A stretch of DNA of 9,168 bases from Candidatus Rifleibacteriota bacterium (GCA_016213865.1 JACQZL010000239.1:1-9168), one strand, 5' to 3'; counted from the first letter of the stretch, positions 1 to 8,074 are shown. Program-made: numbers and translations. The notes: a model not told the origin generated them from the letters alone.

Positions 1-3
1 AAG

Positions 4-137
4 GAGACCAAACCACGAAGACCCAAAGACCCGAAGAGCAGCACAAAGGGCTTCACTCGATCAGGCTGTTGTTCGTGCAGTCCTTCGGGCCTTGGGGTCT
101 TGGTGGTCTGTTTTCCCCACGATCCGTCGCCTTACCC
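4..137. repeat. Dispersed intergenic repeat, copy A, with an inverted left arm
   Basis: The right part (71-137) matches 8970-9036 in the same orientation: the first 37 bases differ at one position (g88 versus t8987), and the next 30 are more diverged but alignable, including a shared TTCCCCA and CTCCGTCG-like block. The left part (about 9-50) is an imperfect reverse complement of 71-107, giving a foldback with about 20 bases in the centre. The sequence is made of degenerate CTTCGTG / CTTGGGG / CTTGGTGG words. It ends about 60 bases before uvrA and contains no convincing gene. Confidence 0.75.
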
Positions 138-178
138 GTGCATCCATCCCCGTTGCGCCTCCGGACCCGGCGTGCGAG

Positions 179-197
179 GATCGGTCTCCTTCCGATC
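179..197 (+). promoter_or_regulatory. Small hairpin abutting the uvrA start codon
   Basis: GATCGG (179-184) is exactly complementary to CCGATC (192-197), with a 7-base pyrimidine loop, and the ATG follows at 198 with no gap. There is no Shine-Dalgarno sequence at normal spacing; the nearest GAGG is at 176-179, about 18 bases upstream. The hairpin could influence uvrA translation, but a 6-bp stem can occur by chance in GC-rich DNA. Confidence 0.3.
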
Positions 198-3008
198 ATG
201 CCTGGCGTCATCAGCGTGCGCGGCGCACGCGTCCACAACCTCAAGAACATCTCGCTCGAGCTCCCGCGGGACGCGATGGTCGTCATCTGCGGGGTCTCAG
301 GTTCGGGCAAGTCGTCGCTGGCTTTCGACACGATCTACGCCGAGGGCCAGCGGCTGTATCTGGAATCGCTCTCGTCCTACGCGCGCCAGTTCCTGGGCCA
401 GCGCACCAAGCCCGACGTGGACGACATCTCGGGCCTCTCGCCGACCATCTCGATCGAGCAGAAATCGGCGGGTCGCAATCCCCGGTCGACCGTGGGCACC
501 ATCACCGAGGTCTACGACTATCTGCGGTTGCTGTGGGCCGCGATCGGCGTCGCCCACTGCCCCAGGTGCGGGCGCGAGATCCGTCCGCAGACCGTCGACC
601 AGATGGTCGACCACCTGATGAGCACCGGAACCGGTCGGGTCGTGACCCTGGGGGCCCCGGTCGTGCAAGGAAAGAAGGGCGAGCACCGGGAAATTCTGGA
701 ATCGATCTTCCGCGAGGGCTTCAGCCGCGTTCGGGTCGACGGCAAGATCTTCCGCGAGGGCGACGAGATCCCGATGGCCAAGACCCGGCCGCACGACGTC
801 GAGATCGTGGTGGACCGCGTGGCCCTCAAACCCGGGGTCGAGAGCCGGCTGACCGACACTCTGGAGGTCTCGGTCCGGGCGGGTGACGGCCTGGTGCACG
901 TCTACGGGCTCGACCCGGTCGACCCCGAGGCCCGCACGGTGCTCTCTCGCAAGGCGGCGTGCATCGACTGCGGCGTGTCCTTCCCGGAGCTCTCGGCTCG
1001 CTTGTTCAGCTTCAACAGCCCTTTTGGGTCGTGTCAGGCATGCGACGGCCTGGGGGTGGCGACTCGCCTGGACCCGCGCCTGATCGTCCCCAACCCCGAA
1101 CTCTCGCTGGGAGAAGGGGCCGTGGCCGCGTTCACCGGCGAGCGTCACTCGGCGATGCAGGACCTCCTTCGGCGCGTGGCCGAGCGCCACGCGATCCCGT
1201 GGGACACGCCGTACCGTGAGCTGACCGACGCCCAACGGCGCCTCGTGCTGAACGGGTGTGACGGCGAGTTCGAGTTCCAGCTGACCCGTGCGGCCCGAAG
1301 GACCCAGGTCCGGCGGGCGTACGAGGGCGCGGTCGGGTACCTCGAACGGCTCGAGAAGAAGCCGACCGGGGCGAGCCAGCTCCTCTTGGCCCGCTTCCGG
1401 AACGATGTCACGTGCGAGGCGTGCGACGGGGCGCGACTGCGGCCGGAAGCCCTGTCGGTCCGCGTCCACGGCCAGGGCATCCTGAACGTTTGCCGCATGC
1501 CCATCGACGGGGCGGCCCGCTGGTTCGGAGAACTGGAGCTCGCCGGGCGCGAGCACCGCATCGCGGGGCTCGTCCTCCGCGAGATCCGGAACCGTCTGGG
1601 GTTCCTGCTCGACGTCGGGTTGCCGTACCTCGCGCTCGAGAGGCGGGGGGACACCCTCTCGGGCGGCGAGGCCCAGCGGCTGCGCCTGGCGACCCAGGTC
1701 GGCTCCCGTTTGACCGGGGTGGTCTACGTGCTGGACGAGCCCTCGATAGGCCTGCACCAGCGCGACAACGAACGGCTCCTCGCCGCCCTGGAAAAGCTCA
1801 AGGAACTGGGCAACACGCTGCTGGTGGTCGAGCACGACGAGGCGACGTTGCGGCGGGCCGATCATCTGGTGGACATCGGGCCGGGTGCGGGCCGCCAGGG
1901 AGGCGAGGTGGTGGCCCAGGGGCCGCTCCCCCGGTTCCTCGAGCAGGGCTCTCTCACGGCGCGCTTTCTGACGGGCGCCGAGGCGATGCCGGTCGTGGGC
2001 GAGCGGCGGCGGGGCAGCGGGCAGTGGCTGGAGGTCGTCGGGGCGCGGCTCCACAACCTACGCGGCGTCCGGGCGCGGTTCCCGCTGGGGACGTTCGTGG
2101 CGGTGACCGGCGTCAGCGGCTCGGGGAAGTCCTCGCTGGTGACCGCAACTCTCGGCCCGGCGCTGGCCCAGAAGCTGACCGGGGCACGCGAGATCCCCGG
2201 TCCGCACGAAGGGCTGCGAGGCCTGGAGCACGTGGCGGGCCTGGTGACGATCGACCAGTCGCCCATCGGCCGCACGCCACGTTCCAACCGGGTGACCTAC
2301 ACGGGCACCTTGGGACTGATCCGCGAGGTGCTGGCCGAGACGAAGGACGCGCGCACGCGCGGGTACACCGCGAGTCGCTTCACCTTCAACAAGCCCGGGG
2401 GCCGTTGCGAGGCCTGCGAGGGCAACGGGACGGTCACCATCGAGATGAACTTTCTGCCCGACGTCGAGATCCCGTGCGATGCCTGCAACGGACGGCGTTT
2501 CAACCGGGAGACGCTGGAGGTGCGCTACCGCGGCCGCAACGTCCACGAGGTGCTGGAGATGACCGTGGACGAGGCGCTCGAGTTCTTCGAGAACATCCCG
2601 CCCGTGCGGCGCCGCCTTTCGACCCTGGCCGAGATCGGGCTGGGCTATGTCCGGCTGGGCCAGTCGGCGACGACCCTCTCGGGCGGCGAGGCGCAGCGCG
2701 TGAAGCTGGCGCTGGAGCTGGCGCGCACGGCGACGGGCCGCACGGTCTACATCCTGGACGAACCGACGACGGGCCTGCACTTCGCCGATGTGCGGATGCT
2801 GCTCGGGGTGCTCGATCGCCTGGTGGAGCGCGGCAACACGGTCATCGTCATCGAGCACAACCTGGACGTCATCAAGTTCGCCGACCACGTCATCGACCTG
2901 GGCCCGGAGGGCGGCGAGGGTGGCGGCGAAATCGTGGCTGCCGGCACCCCCGAGGAGATCGCCCGAGCCCCACGCAGCATCACGGGGCAGTTCCTGCGCG
3001 GCCGCTGA
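198..3008 (+). CDS. uvrA: Excinuclease ABC subunit A (UvrA)
   Basis: This is the damage-recognition ATPase of nucleotide excision repair. In the known system it acts as a cytoplasmic dimer that binds distorted DNA and loads UvrB. The 936-residue product has the usual UvrA length and two complete ABC modules. Walker A is GVSGSGKS at 32-39 and again at 638-645; the signature LSGGEAQR is at 487-494 and 827-834; Walker B is VLDEPS at 511-516 and ILDEPT at 852-857. Zinc-module cysteines are C255/C258 with C279/C282, and C737/C740 with C760/C763; additional CxxC pairs lie at 121/124 and 406/409. The ATG at 198 is chosen because [12 protein letters not shown] follows almost at once, as in other UvrA proteins. 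An in-frame extension to 69 would translate the repeat. The ribosome-binding site is poor and I see no LexA box. The last codons lie in a 26-bp tandem duplication. Identification is near certain. Confidence 0.97.
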   Translation: MPGVISVRGARVHNLKNISLELPRDAMVVICGVSGSGKSSLAFDTIYAEGQRLYLESLSSYARQFLGQRTKPDVDDISGLSPTISIEQKSAGRNPRSTVGTITEVYDYLRLLWAAIGVAHCPRCGREIRPQTVDQMVDHLMSTGTGRVVTLGAPVVQGKKGEHREILESIFREGFSRVRVDGKIFREGDEIPMAKTRPHDVEIVVDRVALKPGVESRLTDTLEVSVRAGDGLVHVYGLDPVDPEARTVLSRKAACIDCGVSFPELSARLFSFNSPFGSCQACDGLGVATRLDPRLIVPNPELSLGEGAVAAFTGERHSAMQDLLRRVAERHAIPWDTPYRELTDAQRRLVLNGCDGEFEFQLTRAARRTQVRRAYEGAVGYLERLEKKPTGASQLLLARFRNDVTCEACDGARLRPEALSVRVHGQGILNVCRMPIDGAARWFGELELAGREHRIAGLVLREIRNRLGFLLDVGLPYLALERRGDTLSGGEAQRLRLATQVGSRLTGVVYVLDEPSIGLHQRDNERLLAALEKLKELGNTLLVVEHDEATLRRADHLVDIGPGAGRQGGEVVAQGPLPRFLEQGSLTARFLTGAEAMPVVGERRRGSGQWLEVVGARLHNLRGVRARFPLGTFVAVTGVSGSGKSSLVTATLGPALAQKLTGAREIPGPHEGLRGLEHVAGLVTIDQSPIGRTPRSNRVTYTGTLGLIREVLAETKDARTRGYTASRFTFNKPGGRCEACEGNGTVTIEMNFLPDVEIPCDACNGRRFNRETLEVRYRGRNVHEVLEMTVDEALEFFENIPPVRRRLSTLAEIGLGYVRLGQSATTLSGGEAQRVKLALELARTATGRTVYILDEPTTGLHFADVRMLLGVLDRLVERGNTVIVIEHNLDVIKFADHVIDLGPEGGEGGGEIVAAGTPEEIARAPRSITGQFLRGR

Positions 3009-3040
3009 ACCAGCAGTTCCTGCGCGGCCGCTGAACCAGC
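2987..3040. repeat. Perfect 26-bp tandem duplication spanning the uvrA stop codon
   Basis: Bases 2988-3013 are repeated exactly at 3014-3039, and one more base matches on each side. Copy 1 encodes the last six UvrA residues (QFLRGR) and the TGA; copy 2 lies in the 3' untranslated region and carries a second, untranslated version of the same codons and stop. Each copy contains GCGGCCGC. The absence of mismatches suggests a recent slippage event. Confidence 0.95.
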
Positions 3041-3114
3041 GAGAGACGAGGCCCTGAAGGACCGAAATCGCAAACCGCGGCTGCTTGGGCGCATACTGAA
3101 GGGTGATCCACACT

Positions 3115-3119
3115 GGAGG
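3115..3119 (+). promoter_or_regulatory. Shine-Dalgarno that fixes the start of the EEP-family gene
   Basis: GGAGG ends five bases before the ATG at 3125, the preferred spacing. An in-frame GTG at 3119 overlaps the motif itself and cannot use it, so ATG 3125 is the start. Confidence 0.8.
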
Positions 3120-3124
3120 TGGCC

Positions 3125-4066
3125 ATGTCGCGAGCGCACGAGATCCGATGGACGGTTGCGATCCTCTGTCTCTGGGGCTGGGCTACGCTCCTGCCGGGAC
3201 CCGCGCGGGCGCAGCAGGACTTCGATCCGATGGAGGGTCTCATCCGCACGGCCAGGACGCCGGCCGGCCTCGTGGTGGTCGACTGCAACGTCTACTGCGG
3301 GGGGCGCTACACCGAGCGCGACACCAAGCACGTGACCTGGAAGACGAACGAGCAGTTCGCGAAGCTGCTGGCCAAGGACTGCCCGGCCGCATCGGTCATC
3401 GGGATGGAAGAGCTGGACGCGACGGCAGCCGATCGGATGAAGGCGAACCTGAAGAAGCACACCGGCGGGACGTGGGAGCACGTCTTCGAGGAACAAGGTG
3501 TCCGGGACCGCGGCAGCGGTCTGGGGGTCTTCTGGCGGACCGACCGGGTGGATCTGATCAGGCGTCTGGGCAAGACGCAGATCGACCTCCTCGACAATGG
3601 CTACGTGTTGCGGTTCATGGGGGTGCTGTTGCGTGACCGGATTAGCCAGCGTCCCTTTGGCGTCTTCACGGGCAAGATCGCGTGGGACGGAGCGGAGAAA
3701 GACGGCCATCAGGTCCGCGAGTCGGACCGGGTGGTCGAGGCCCGGCGGCTCAAGACCTGGGTCCAGCAGGTGATGGCTGCCTATCCGTCGGCGCCGCGCA
3801 TCCTGGCGATGGACATGAACAGCCCGCACGGGTCGCCGACGTACCGCGAGTTCGCGAAGGACTACGAGGATGACGGCACGGCCGAGGCGACGCACAACTC
3901 GCTCTTTCGGCTGTTCGGCAGGAGCGTGATGACCAAGAAGCTGGACTACCTCTGGTACGACGCCGACTCCGGCCCCAAGAAGCGGGGGGGCTTCTTCCAG
4001 CGTGCCACGCGCAGCGAGCACTTCGGTTCGGACCACCGGGCGCTCTGGGCGAAAGTGCGGCTGTAG
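3125..4066 (+). CDS. Exported endonuclease/exonuclease/phosphatase-fold protein
   Basis: The 313-residue product has a Sec signal peptide: a basic start, a hydrophobic core at about 9-23, and an ARA|QQ cleavage site after residue 29. The rest resembles the metal-dependent EEP (DNase I-like) superfamily, whose members cut phosphodiester or phosphomonoester bonds in nucleic acids, inositol phosphates or lipids. Visible motifs are VVDCNVY (N55), GMEEL (E95/E96), AMDMNSPHGS (D230, N232), KKLDYLWY (D274) and a C-terminal GSDHRALW (D303, H304). The His expected in the central THL-type motif is not obvious; the aligned segment reads VFTGKIAW (180-187), so activity or substrate may be unusual. The gene lies 116 bases after uvrA with its own Shine-Dalgarno. 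A weak CATACT at 3092-3097 might be a -10 element, but no good -35 accompanies it. The substrate cannot be predicted. An extracytoplasmic nuclease or phosphodiesterase is the simplest reading. Confidence 0.8.
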   Translation: MSRAHEIRWTVAILCLWGWATLLPGPARAQQDFDPMEGLIRTARTPAGLVVVDCNVYCGGRYTERDTKHVTWKTNEQFAKLLAKDCPAASVIGMEELDATAADRMKANLKKHTGGTWEHVFEEQGVRDRGSGLGVFWRTDRVDLIRRLGKTQIDLLDNGYVLRFMGVLLRDRISQRPFGVFTGKIAWDGAEKDGHQVRESDRVVEARRLKTWVQQVMAAYPSAPRILAMDMNSPHGSPTYREFAKDYEDDGTAEATHNSLFRLFGRSVMTKKLDYLWYDADSGPKKRGGFFQRATRSEHFGSDHRALWAKVRL

Positions 4067-4120
4067 GCGGCATGCTCCGGCATGCGAGACTGACCGGCGT
4101 GATGAAAGCGAACCACTCGG

Positions 4121-4144
4121 TGCCCTTCGAGCCTTGGTGGTGAA
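4121..4144 (+). repeat. Short related copy (B) of the dispersed repeat
   Basis: This 24-base stretch reads like the core of the copies at 71-107 and 8970-9006, with CCTTCGAGCC joined directly to TTGGTGGTGAA; the TTGGGGTC-like middle is absent. It lies in the 104-base gap between the EEP and HAD genes, on the same strand as the other copies. The rest of the gap holds only a short GCATGC-rich direct repeat (4068-4085). The match is short, so relatedness is less certain than for copies A and C. Confidence 0.5.
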
Positions 4145-4170
4145 GCACCAGGAGCCCCCGGATTCCAACA

Positions 4171-4818
4171 ATGCCCCGCGCCATCCTCTTCGACCTCGAC
4201 GGTACGCTCCTCGACACGCTCGACGACCTGACCGACTCGATGAACCGCGTCCTCTCGCGGCGCGGCCTGCCGCAGCACGATCGGGACGCGTACAAGTACT
4301 TCGTCGGAGACGGCGCCCCCATACTCGTGCAGCGGGTCCTGCCCGAAGGCCATCGGGACGAGGTGACCGTCCAGGCGATCCTGACCGACTTCCGGGCCGA
4401 GTACGCGCTCCACTGGCGCGTGAAGACCCACCCGTACGACGGGGCCGTGGAGATGCTCGAGGAACTGTCGCGCCGCAAGCTGGTGCTGGCGGTGCTCTCC
4501 AACAAGCCGCACGAGGCCACGGTCCGGTGCGTCGAGGGCCTGCTGCCGGCCCGGCTCTTCAGCGTCGTGGCGGGGCTCGGCGAGGGCCGAGCGCCGAAGC
4601 CCGACCCCGTGGGAGCGCTCGAGATTGCCCGGCGGCTCGACATCGACCCGGCCGACTTCCTCTATCTCGGCGATACGTCCGTCGACATGCGCACCGCCGT
4701 GGCGGCCGGGATGCTGCCGGTCGGGGTCCTCTGGGGGTTCCGATCCGCCGAGGAGCTTCGATCGAGCGGCGCCAGGCACTTGCTGCGGAACCCGGGGGAC
4801 GTGTTGGGGCTGCTGTAG
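4171..4818 (+). CDS. gph: HAD-superfamily hydrolase, phosphoglycolate phosphatase-like
   Basis: This is a predicted cytoplasmic phosphatase of the haloacid dehalogenase superfamily. The 215 residues match the length of Gph/PGP-type enzymes, which dephosphorylate 2-phosphoglycolate; that compound also arises from 3'-phosphoglycolate ends at oxidative DNA breaks. Motif I is FDLDGT with the nucleophile and acid/base pair D8/D10. A helical cap follows at about 14-85. Motif II is VLSNKPH (S110), motif III is APKPDP (K143), and motif IV is LYLGDTSVDM (D168, D172). The family start pattern places the ATG at 4171, three residues before ILFDLDGT. No strong Shine-Dalgarno precedes it: AGGAG at 4150-4154 is 16 bases away, and GGA at 4160-4162 is weak. 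Substrate is uncertain because HAD phosphatases are promiscuous and related subfamilies (pyrophosphatase PpaX, phosphonatase-like) look alike; the symbol is tentative. It is co-directional with the EEP gene. Confidence 0.85.
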   Translation: MPRAILFDLDGTLLDTLDDLTDSMNRVLSRRGLPQHDRDAYKYFVGDGAPILVQRVLPEGHRDEVTVQAILTDFRAEYALHWRVKTHPYDGAVEMLEELSRRKLVLAVLSNKPHEATVRCVEGLLPARLFSVVAGLGEGRAPKPDPVGALEIARRLDIDPADFLYLGDTSVDMRTAVAAGMLPVGVLWGFRSAEELRSSGARHLLRNPGDVLGLL

Positions 4819-4883
4819 GGGCTGTGGGGCTGCGGGCTGTGGGGCTGCGGGCTGTGGAGCTGCGGGCTGTGGGGCTGCGGGCT
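4819..4883. repeat. 15-bp tandem array (about 4.3 units) with G-quadruplex pattern
   Basis: The unit GGGCTGTGGGGCTGC occurs at 4819-4833, 4834-4848, 4849-4863 (one change, g to a) and 4864-4878, followed by a partial unit to 4883. It begins at the base after the HAD stop codon. Runs of three or four G separated by CTGT or CTGC fit the G3+N1-7 quadruplex pattern on the plus strand. It lies between two convergent genes, so it would be in the 3' region of both transcripts. The last HAD codons (GGGGCTGCTG) resemble the unit. Confidence 0.93.
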
Positions 4884-4937
4884 CCCGGCTGCGACGTGAG
4901 CGGGTGGTAGCGTGCCCCCGAGCCGATCGCCGAGTGA

Positions 4938-7820
4938 CTACTTCGCCTCGTTCATCGCCTTGAGCAGCGTGGCCGGGTCGGCCTCGGCTCCGCGTCGCTT
5001 CTTGGCCTTGATGTCGACGTGCCGCACGAACGGGGAGACGCGCTTGGTCGCGGACTTGGCCGAATCGCTGGTGCGCAGGATGTGAGGCGTCATGAAGACC
5101 AACAGGTTCGACTTGGTCTTCGTCTTGCTTGTGTCGCGAAAGAGCTTGCCCAGCACCGGGATGCTGCTGAGGAGTGGGATTCTGTTCTCGGTGAGGCGCT
5201 CTTCTTCCTGAATGAGCCCGCCCATCACGATCGTCGCCTGGTTCTCGACGGTGATGTGATTCTCGAGGTCGCTGTTCGAGATGACCGGCAGGCCGGCCAC
5301 GTTGGCGCCGGGGATGAGGTTCTTGATCTGGGCCCGGATCTTCATCGAGACGAAGTCGTTCTTCGTGATCCGCGGGGTGAGCTGCATGATGATGCCCAGG
5401 TCCTCCGTCACGAAGTTGGTGATGGTGTTGATGGCGTTCAGGGTCGAGCCCTGCGGGATGCGCACCTGCGAGCCCACCGTGATCTTGGCTTCCTCGTTGT
5501 CGGCGGTCAGGAGCTTCGGCGCCGAAAGGATGTTGGCCTTGGTGTCGGTGGCAAGCAGGTTGGTGAGGATGCCGATCTTGGACAGTTGCCCCAGATCGCC
5601 CCGCGCGGCCGCCGAGATGTCGAAGTTGCCGCTGTCCAGGAGCCCGATGTTCAGGCCCGTGCGCACGCCCGCGGCCGAGAAGAGGCTCGTCAGTTGGCCC
5701 GTCGAGCCGATCGCGAACGGGCGCGAGTCTCCGTTGGCACTGACGGCGTTGAAGTCGAGGCCCAGGTGGCGCGCCCGGTCCAGGTCGAGCCTGACGATCA
5801 GCACCTCGACCAGGACCTGCGGCCGGACGATGTCCAGTTCCTTGATGACGGCGGTGAGCTGGGCGAACTTCTCGCGCGTGGCCACGATGACCAGCGAATT
5901 GGTCGCCTCGTCGGCGATGACGGTGGCCTTCTTGGCGGCCTGACCGGCCGAGGTCGAGGCCCCGGGGGCGGCCGGCGCTCCGAACGGCTTGGGCGGAGCT
6001 CCCAGGGCCCCGAAGGCCGAGGCCGCGGCACCGGTCGACGTGCCCGAGCTGACCACGCTGCTCGAGATCTCCTCGTCGCCGGTCGCCAGGCCCGAAAGGA
6101 CCTCGGCCACCTTCTTGGCCTCGGCGAACTCGAGCCGGTAGACGCGAATGGCCGCCCCGGCGGTCACGACCGGGATGTCCAGCTTCTGGACCAGGTCGAG
6201 GACTCGCTTTAGCATCTTCGGGGAGTAGGTCGACAGCATGATGCTGCCCGTGCGCTTGTCGGCGATGCAGGCGAAGTTCTTGATGCTGCTGGCCAATCCG
6301 GGGTCGGACTTGAATGCCTCGGAGACGAGACCCTTGACCGTGTCCGGATCGGAGTTACGCAGGGGCACGACGCGGATCTCGGGGACGTGGTCGGGATCGC
6401 GATCCAGCATCCGCACGACGTCCTGCACGTAGTCCAGGTCGTCCGGGTAGGCGATGACCATCAGCATGTTGTCGGCCTCGTCCACGAGGATCGTGGGCTG
6501 CCCCGGCGCGGAGCTCACCGGAGCGCCGGGTGCCGGGACAGGCGGCGGCGCGCCCTCCGGGGCCGCGGGGGCCGCCGACGCGGACGTCGCACCGACACGG
6601 GCTGCGCGAGTCTGCTTGAGGATCTCGCCCAGCGGCTGCAGGATCGTCTTGGCGAACGCGAACTGCAGGGGAATCCTCACGACGCGCTTTGCCAGGTCGG
6701 GGGTGTCCAGCTCTTCCACGATCTTCATCAGCCGGTGGATGTAGGTCCCGTTGTCGGTGATGAAGAGGCTGTTCGTCGGCGCGTACGGGAGGATGGCGGC
6801 CGCGTCCTTGGCGAAGTTGACGAGGATCCCCCTGACTTCGTTGACGTTTCGGTACTTGACGCGGATGAGCTGGGTGACCAGCTTGTCGTCCGACAGCGGG
6901 TAGCCCTCGGTGAGCTTGTACGGAGTCAGGCGCAGCTCCGTCTGGCGGAACTTGCCTTCCGTCCGGGGAACGACGCGGCGGATGTTCCCGATCTCCTCGA
7001 TCGTGAACCCCTTGAACTCCAGGATCGACTTGAGGAGGTACTGCGCCTCGCGCAGCGTCATCTCCTGCGGGCCCAGCATGTTGATCTTGCCGGTCATTGC
7101 CGGGTCGAAGACCCAGTTGGTCCTGGTCTGCTCGCTCAAAATCTTGATGAAGTGCTTGATCTCGGTGTCCCGGAGGTCGAGGTTGAGCTTCTGGTCCAGG
7201 TCGGCCGGACCGGTGACGCGGGCCGTCGACGTCGTGGCCGCGGTGGCGACCCGGCTGGGCGAGGTCCACCCCGGCAATCCACCGGCGCTGGGTTGGGTGG
7301 CCGGAGGCGGAGGAACCGCCTCGGGCGGCGGGGGCAGAGGGGGCATGGCCGGGGCACCTGGTGCCTGGGCAAGCTGGATGTAGGCCGGCGAGGCCGGAAT
7401 CGGAAGCTGGGTCGCCGCAGGGATCGTGAGCCCGCTGTAGCGGGCCGGCGTGAACGCTGCCCGGGCCTGCCGGACACCGGTTCGGAAGTCGTGGCGGTCC
7501 GCGCCGACCTCGGGGTAGACCGGGAGACCGCCTGGGGTCTTCACCGGGATGGCGGACGACACCGTTTCCTGCGGCCGAGGCTCGGGGGCCACGGGTTCCA
7601 GCAGGAATCCGGCGACCTCCTCGGGGTTGCGCGCCTTCTCGATCGGGCTGGCCAACGGTCTGGAGGAGACCGACCGGCGGTCCTTCCTGAAGGGGACATG
7701 TCCGCGCATGACCCGGGAGCCCATCAGCGACCCTTCCTCGGCCTGGGTCACGCCGAGGCATCCCAGGAGGGCTGCCGTCATGGCCAGTGCGGCCAACCGC
7801 CTTGTGTGTCGAGAGACCAT
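4938..7820 (-). CDS. GspD-type outer-membrane secretin, extended N-terminus
   Basis: Secretins form multimeric outer-membrane gates for type II secretion or type IV pili. With ATG 7820 the product has 960 residues, longer than typical GspD (about 650-700). The signal sequence spans about 1-27, with either VTQA|EE cleavage or an imperfect lipobox (LLGC, C21). Residues 30-205 are low complexity with a proline run at about 157-174. An N0 domain lies at about 208-287. Four secretin_N-like modules follow at about 313-373, 377-475, 479-551 and 555-665; each ends in an LD-containing helix, and two carry Ala/Pro/Gly inserts (about 410-440, 583-630). The secretin core is about 667-917, with VENQATIVMGGLIQEEE and IPLLSSIPVLGKLFR near its end. 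A basic tail (KAKKRRG) follows. Start 7820 has AGGGA five bases upstream; ATG 7835 lacks a placed site. No other secretion gene is nearby. Secretin identity is firm; T2SS rather than PilQ is the likelier reading. Confidence 0.93.
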   Translation of the reverse strand: MVSRHTRRLAALAMTAALLGCLGVTQAEEGSLMGSRVMRGHVPFRKDRRSVSSRPLASPIEKARNPEEVAGFLLEPVAPEPRPQETVSSAIPVKTPGGLPVYPEVGADRHDFRTGVRQARAAFTPARYSGLTIPAATQLPIPASPAYIQLAQAPGAPAMPPLPPPPEAVPPPPATQPSAGGLPGWTSPSRVATAATTSTARVTGPADLDQKLNLDLRDTEIKHFIKILSEQTRTNWVFDPAMTGKINMLGPQEMTLREAQYLLKSILEFKGFTIEEIGNIRRVVPRTEGKFRQTELRLTPYKLTEGYPLSDDKLVTQLIRVKYRNVNEVRGILVNFAKDAAAILPYAPTNSLFITDNGTYIHRLMKIVEELDTPDLAKRVVRIPLQFAFAKTILQPLGEILKQTRAARVGATSASAAPAAPEGAPPPVPAPGAPVSSAPGQPTILVDEADNMLMVIAYPDDLDYVQDVVRMLDRDPDHVPEIRVVPLRNSDPDTVKGLVSEAFKSDPGLASSIKNFACIADKRTGSIMLSTYSPKMLKRVLDLVQKLDIPVVTAGAAIRVYRLEFAEAKKVAEVLSGLATGDEEISSSVVSSGTSTGAAASAFGALGAPPKPFGAPAAPGASTSAGQAAKKATVIADEATNSLVIVATREKFAQLTAVIKELDIVRPQVLVEVLIVRLDLDRARHLGLDFNAVSANGDSRPFAIGSTGQLTSLFSAAGVRTGLNIGLLDSGNFDISAAARGDLGQLSKIGILTNLLATDTKANILSAPKLLTADNEEAKITVGSQVRIPQGSTLNAINTITNFVTEDLGIIMQLTPRITKNDFVSMKIRAQIKNLIPGANVAGLPVISNSDLENHITVENQATIVMGGLIQEEERLTENRIPLLSSIPVLGKLFRDTSKTKTKSNLLVFMTPHILRTSDSAKSATKRVSPFVRHVDIKAKKRRGAEADPATLLKAMNEAK

Positions 7821-7825
7821 GGATT

Positions 7826-7830
7826 TCCCT
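7826..7830 (-). promoter_or_regulatory. Shine-Dalgarno supporting secretin start at 7820
   Basis: On the minus strand AGGGA is followed by five bases and then ATG at 7820. The alternative ATG at 7835 has only a G-run about 14 bases upstream, so the shorter form is preferred. The two forms differ by only five residues. Confidence 0.6.
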
Positions 7831-7906
7831 GTCATAAAGTGGGCTGTGATCCCCCCGAGTCAGCTATCGTCGGGGCCATCCAGAACGGTGATCGAGGGGG
7901 GCGGGA

Positions 7907-7934
7907 ATTGTCGTATGCGAGTATGACCGGGCAA
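7907..7934 (-). promoter_or_regulatory. Possible weak promoter for the secretin gene
   Basis: Reading the minus strand, TTGCCC (7929-7934) and GACAAT (7907-7912) are separated by 16 bases; each matches the sigma70 consensus at four of six positions. It would give a leader of about 80 bases. The rest of 7835-8045 holds nothing I can assign. Confidence 0.3.
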
Positions 7935-8045
7935 GGGCGAGGAGGCGCTTTGGATGCGGAGTCCGCTCGAGCCGCGGCCCAGGGTGACAGGGGCGCCGAT
8001 CGCCCAGTAGTCGACAAATCAGCCCCATTTCGCGACTGAAATTGC

Positions 8046-8074
8046 TTGATCGCTGGCAAGGGGGTCTGTATACT
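8046..8074 (+). promoter_or_regulatory. Sigma70-like promoter for the exported zinc-ribbon protein gene
   Basis: TTGATC (8046-8051) and TATACT (8069-8074) are separated by exactly 17 bases. The -10 matches consensus at five of six positions and the -35 at four of six. Transcription would start near 8081, giving a leader of about 65 bases before the TTG at 8146. This is the best promoter in the window. Confidence 0.7.

Noticed and set aside
66..80. CTG...CAG resembling a LexA (SOS) box upstream of uvrA
   Set aside because: The spacing is nine bases rather than ten, the centre is not AT-rich, and it lies inside the dispersed repeat.
69..197. In-frame extension of uvrA upstream to 69 (43 more residues)
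   Set aside because: It would translate the dispersed repeat, and the UvrA family begins just before [12 protein letters not shown], matching ATG 198.
297..2054. Long open frame antisense to uvrA
   Set aside because: Long antisense frames are common in GC-rich genes. The product is low-complexity and Arg/Ala/His-rich, with no recognisable domain.
2747..4171. Antisense open frame across the uvrA end and the EEP gene
   Set aside because: It overlaps two well-supported genes, has no ribosome-binding site I can see, and its protein is compositionally a shadow.
4819..4883. CRISPR-like array
   Set aside because: Units are only 15 bp, directly contiguous, with no unique spacers.
4816..4900. Read-through of the HAD stop into a GLWGC-repeat peptide
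   Set aside because: The TAG follows a normal-length HAD domain. The repeat remains open in several frames simply because of its 15-bp period.
5019..8039. Plus-strand open frames (5019-6212, 6387-8039) opposite the secretin
   Set aside because: They mirror the codon bias of the secretin gene, show no domain, and consist of Arg/Gly/Asp/Leu-rich sequence typical of antisense frames.
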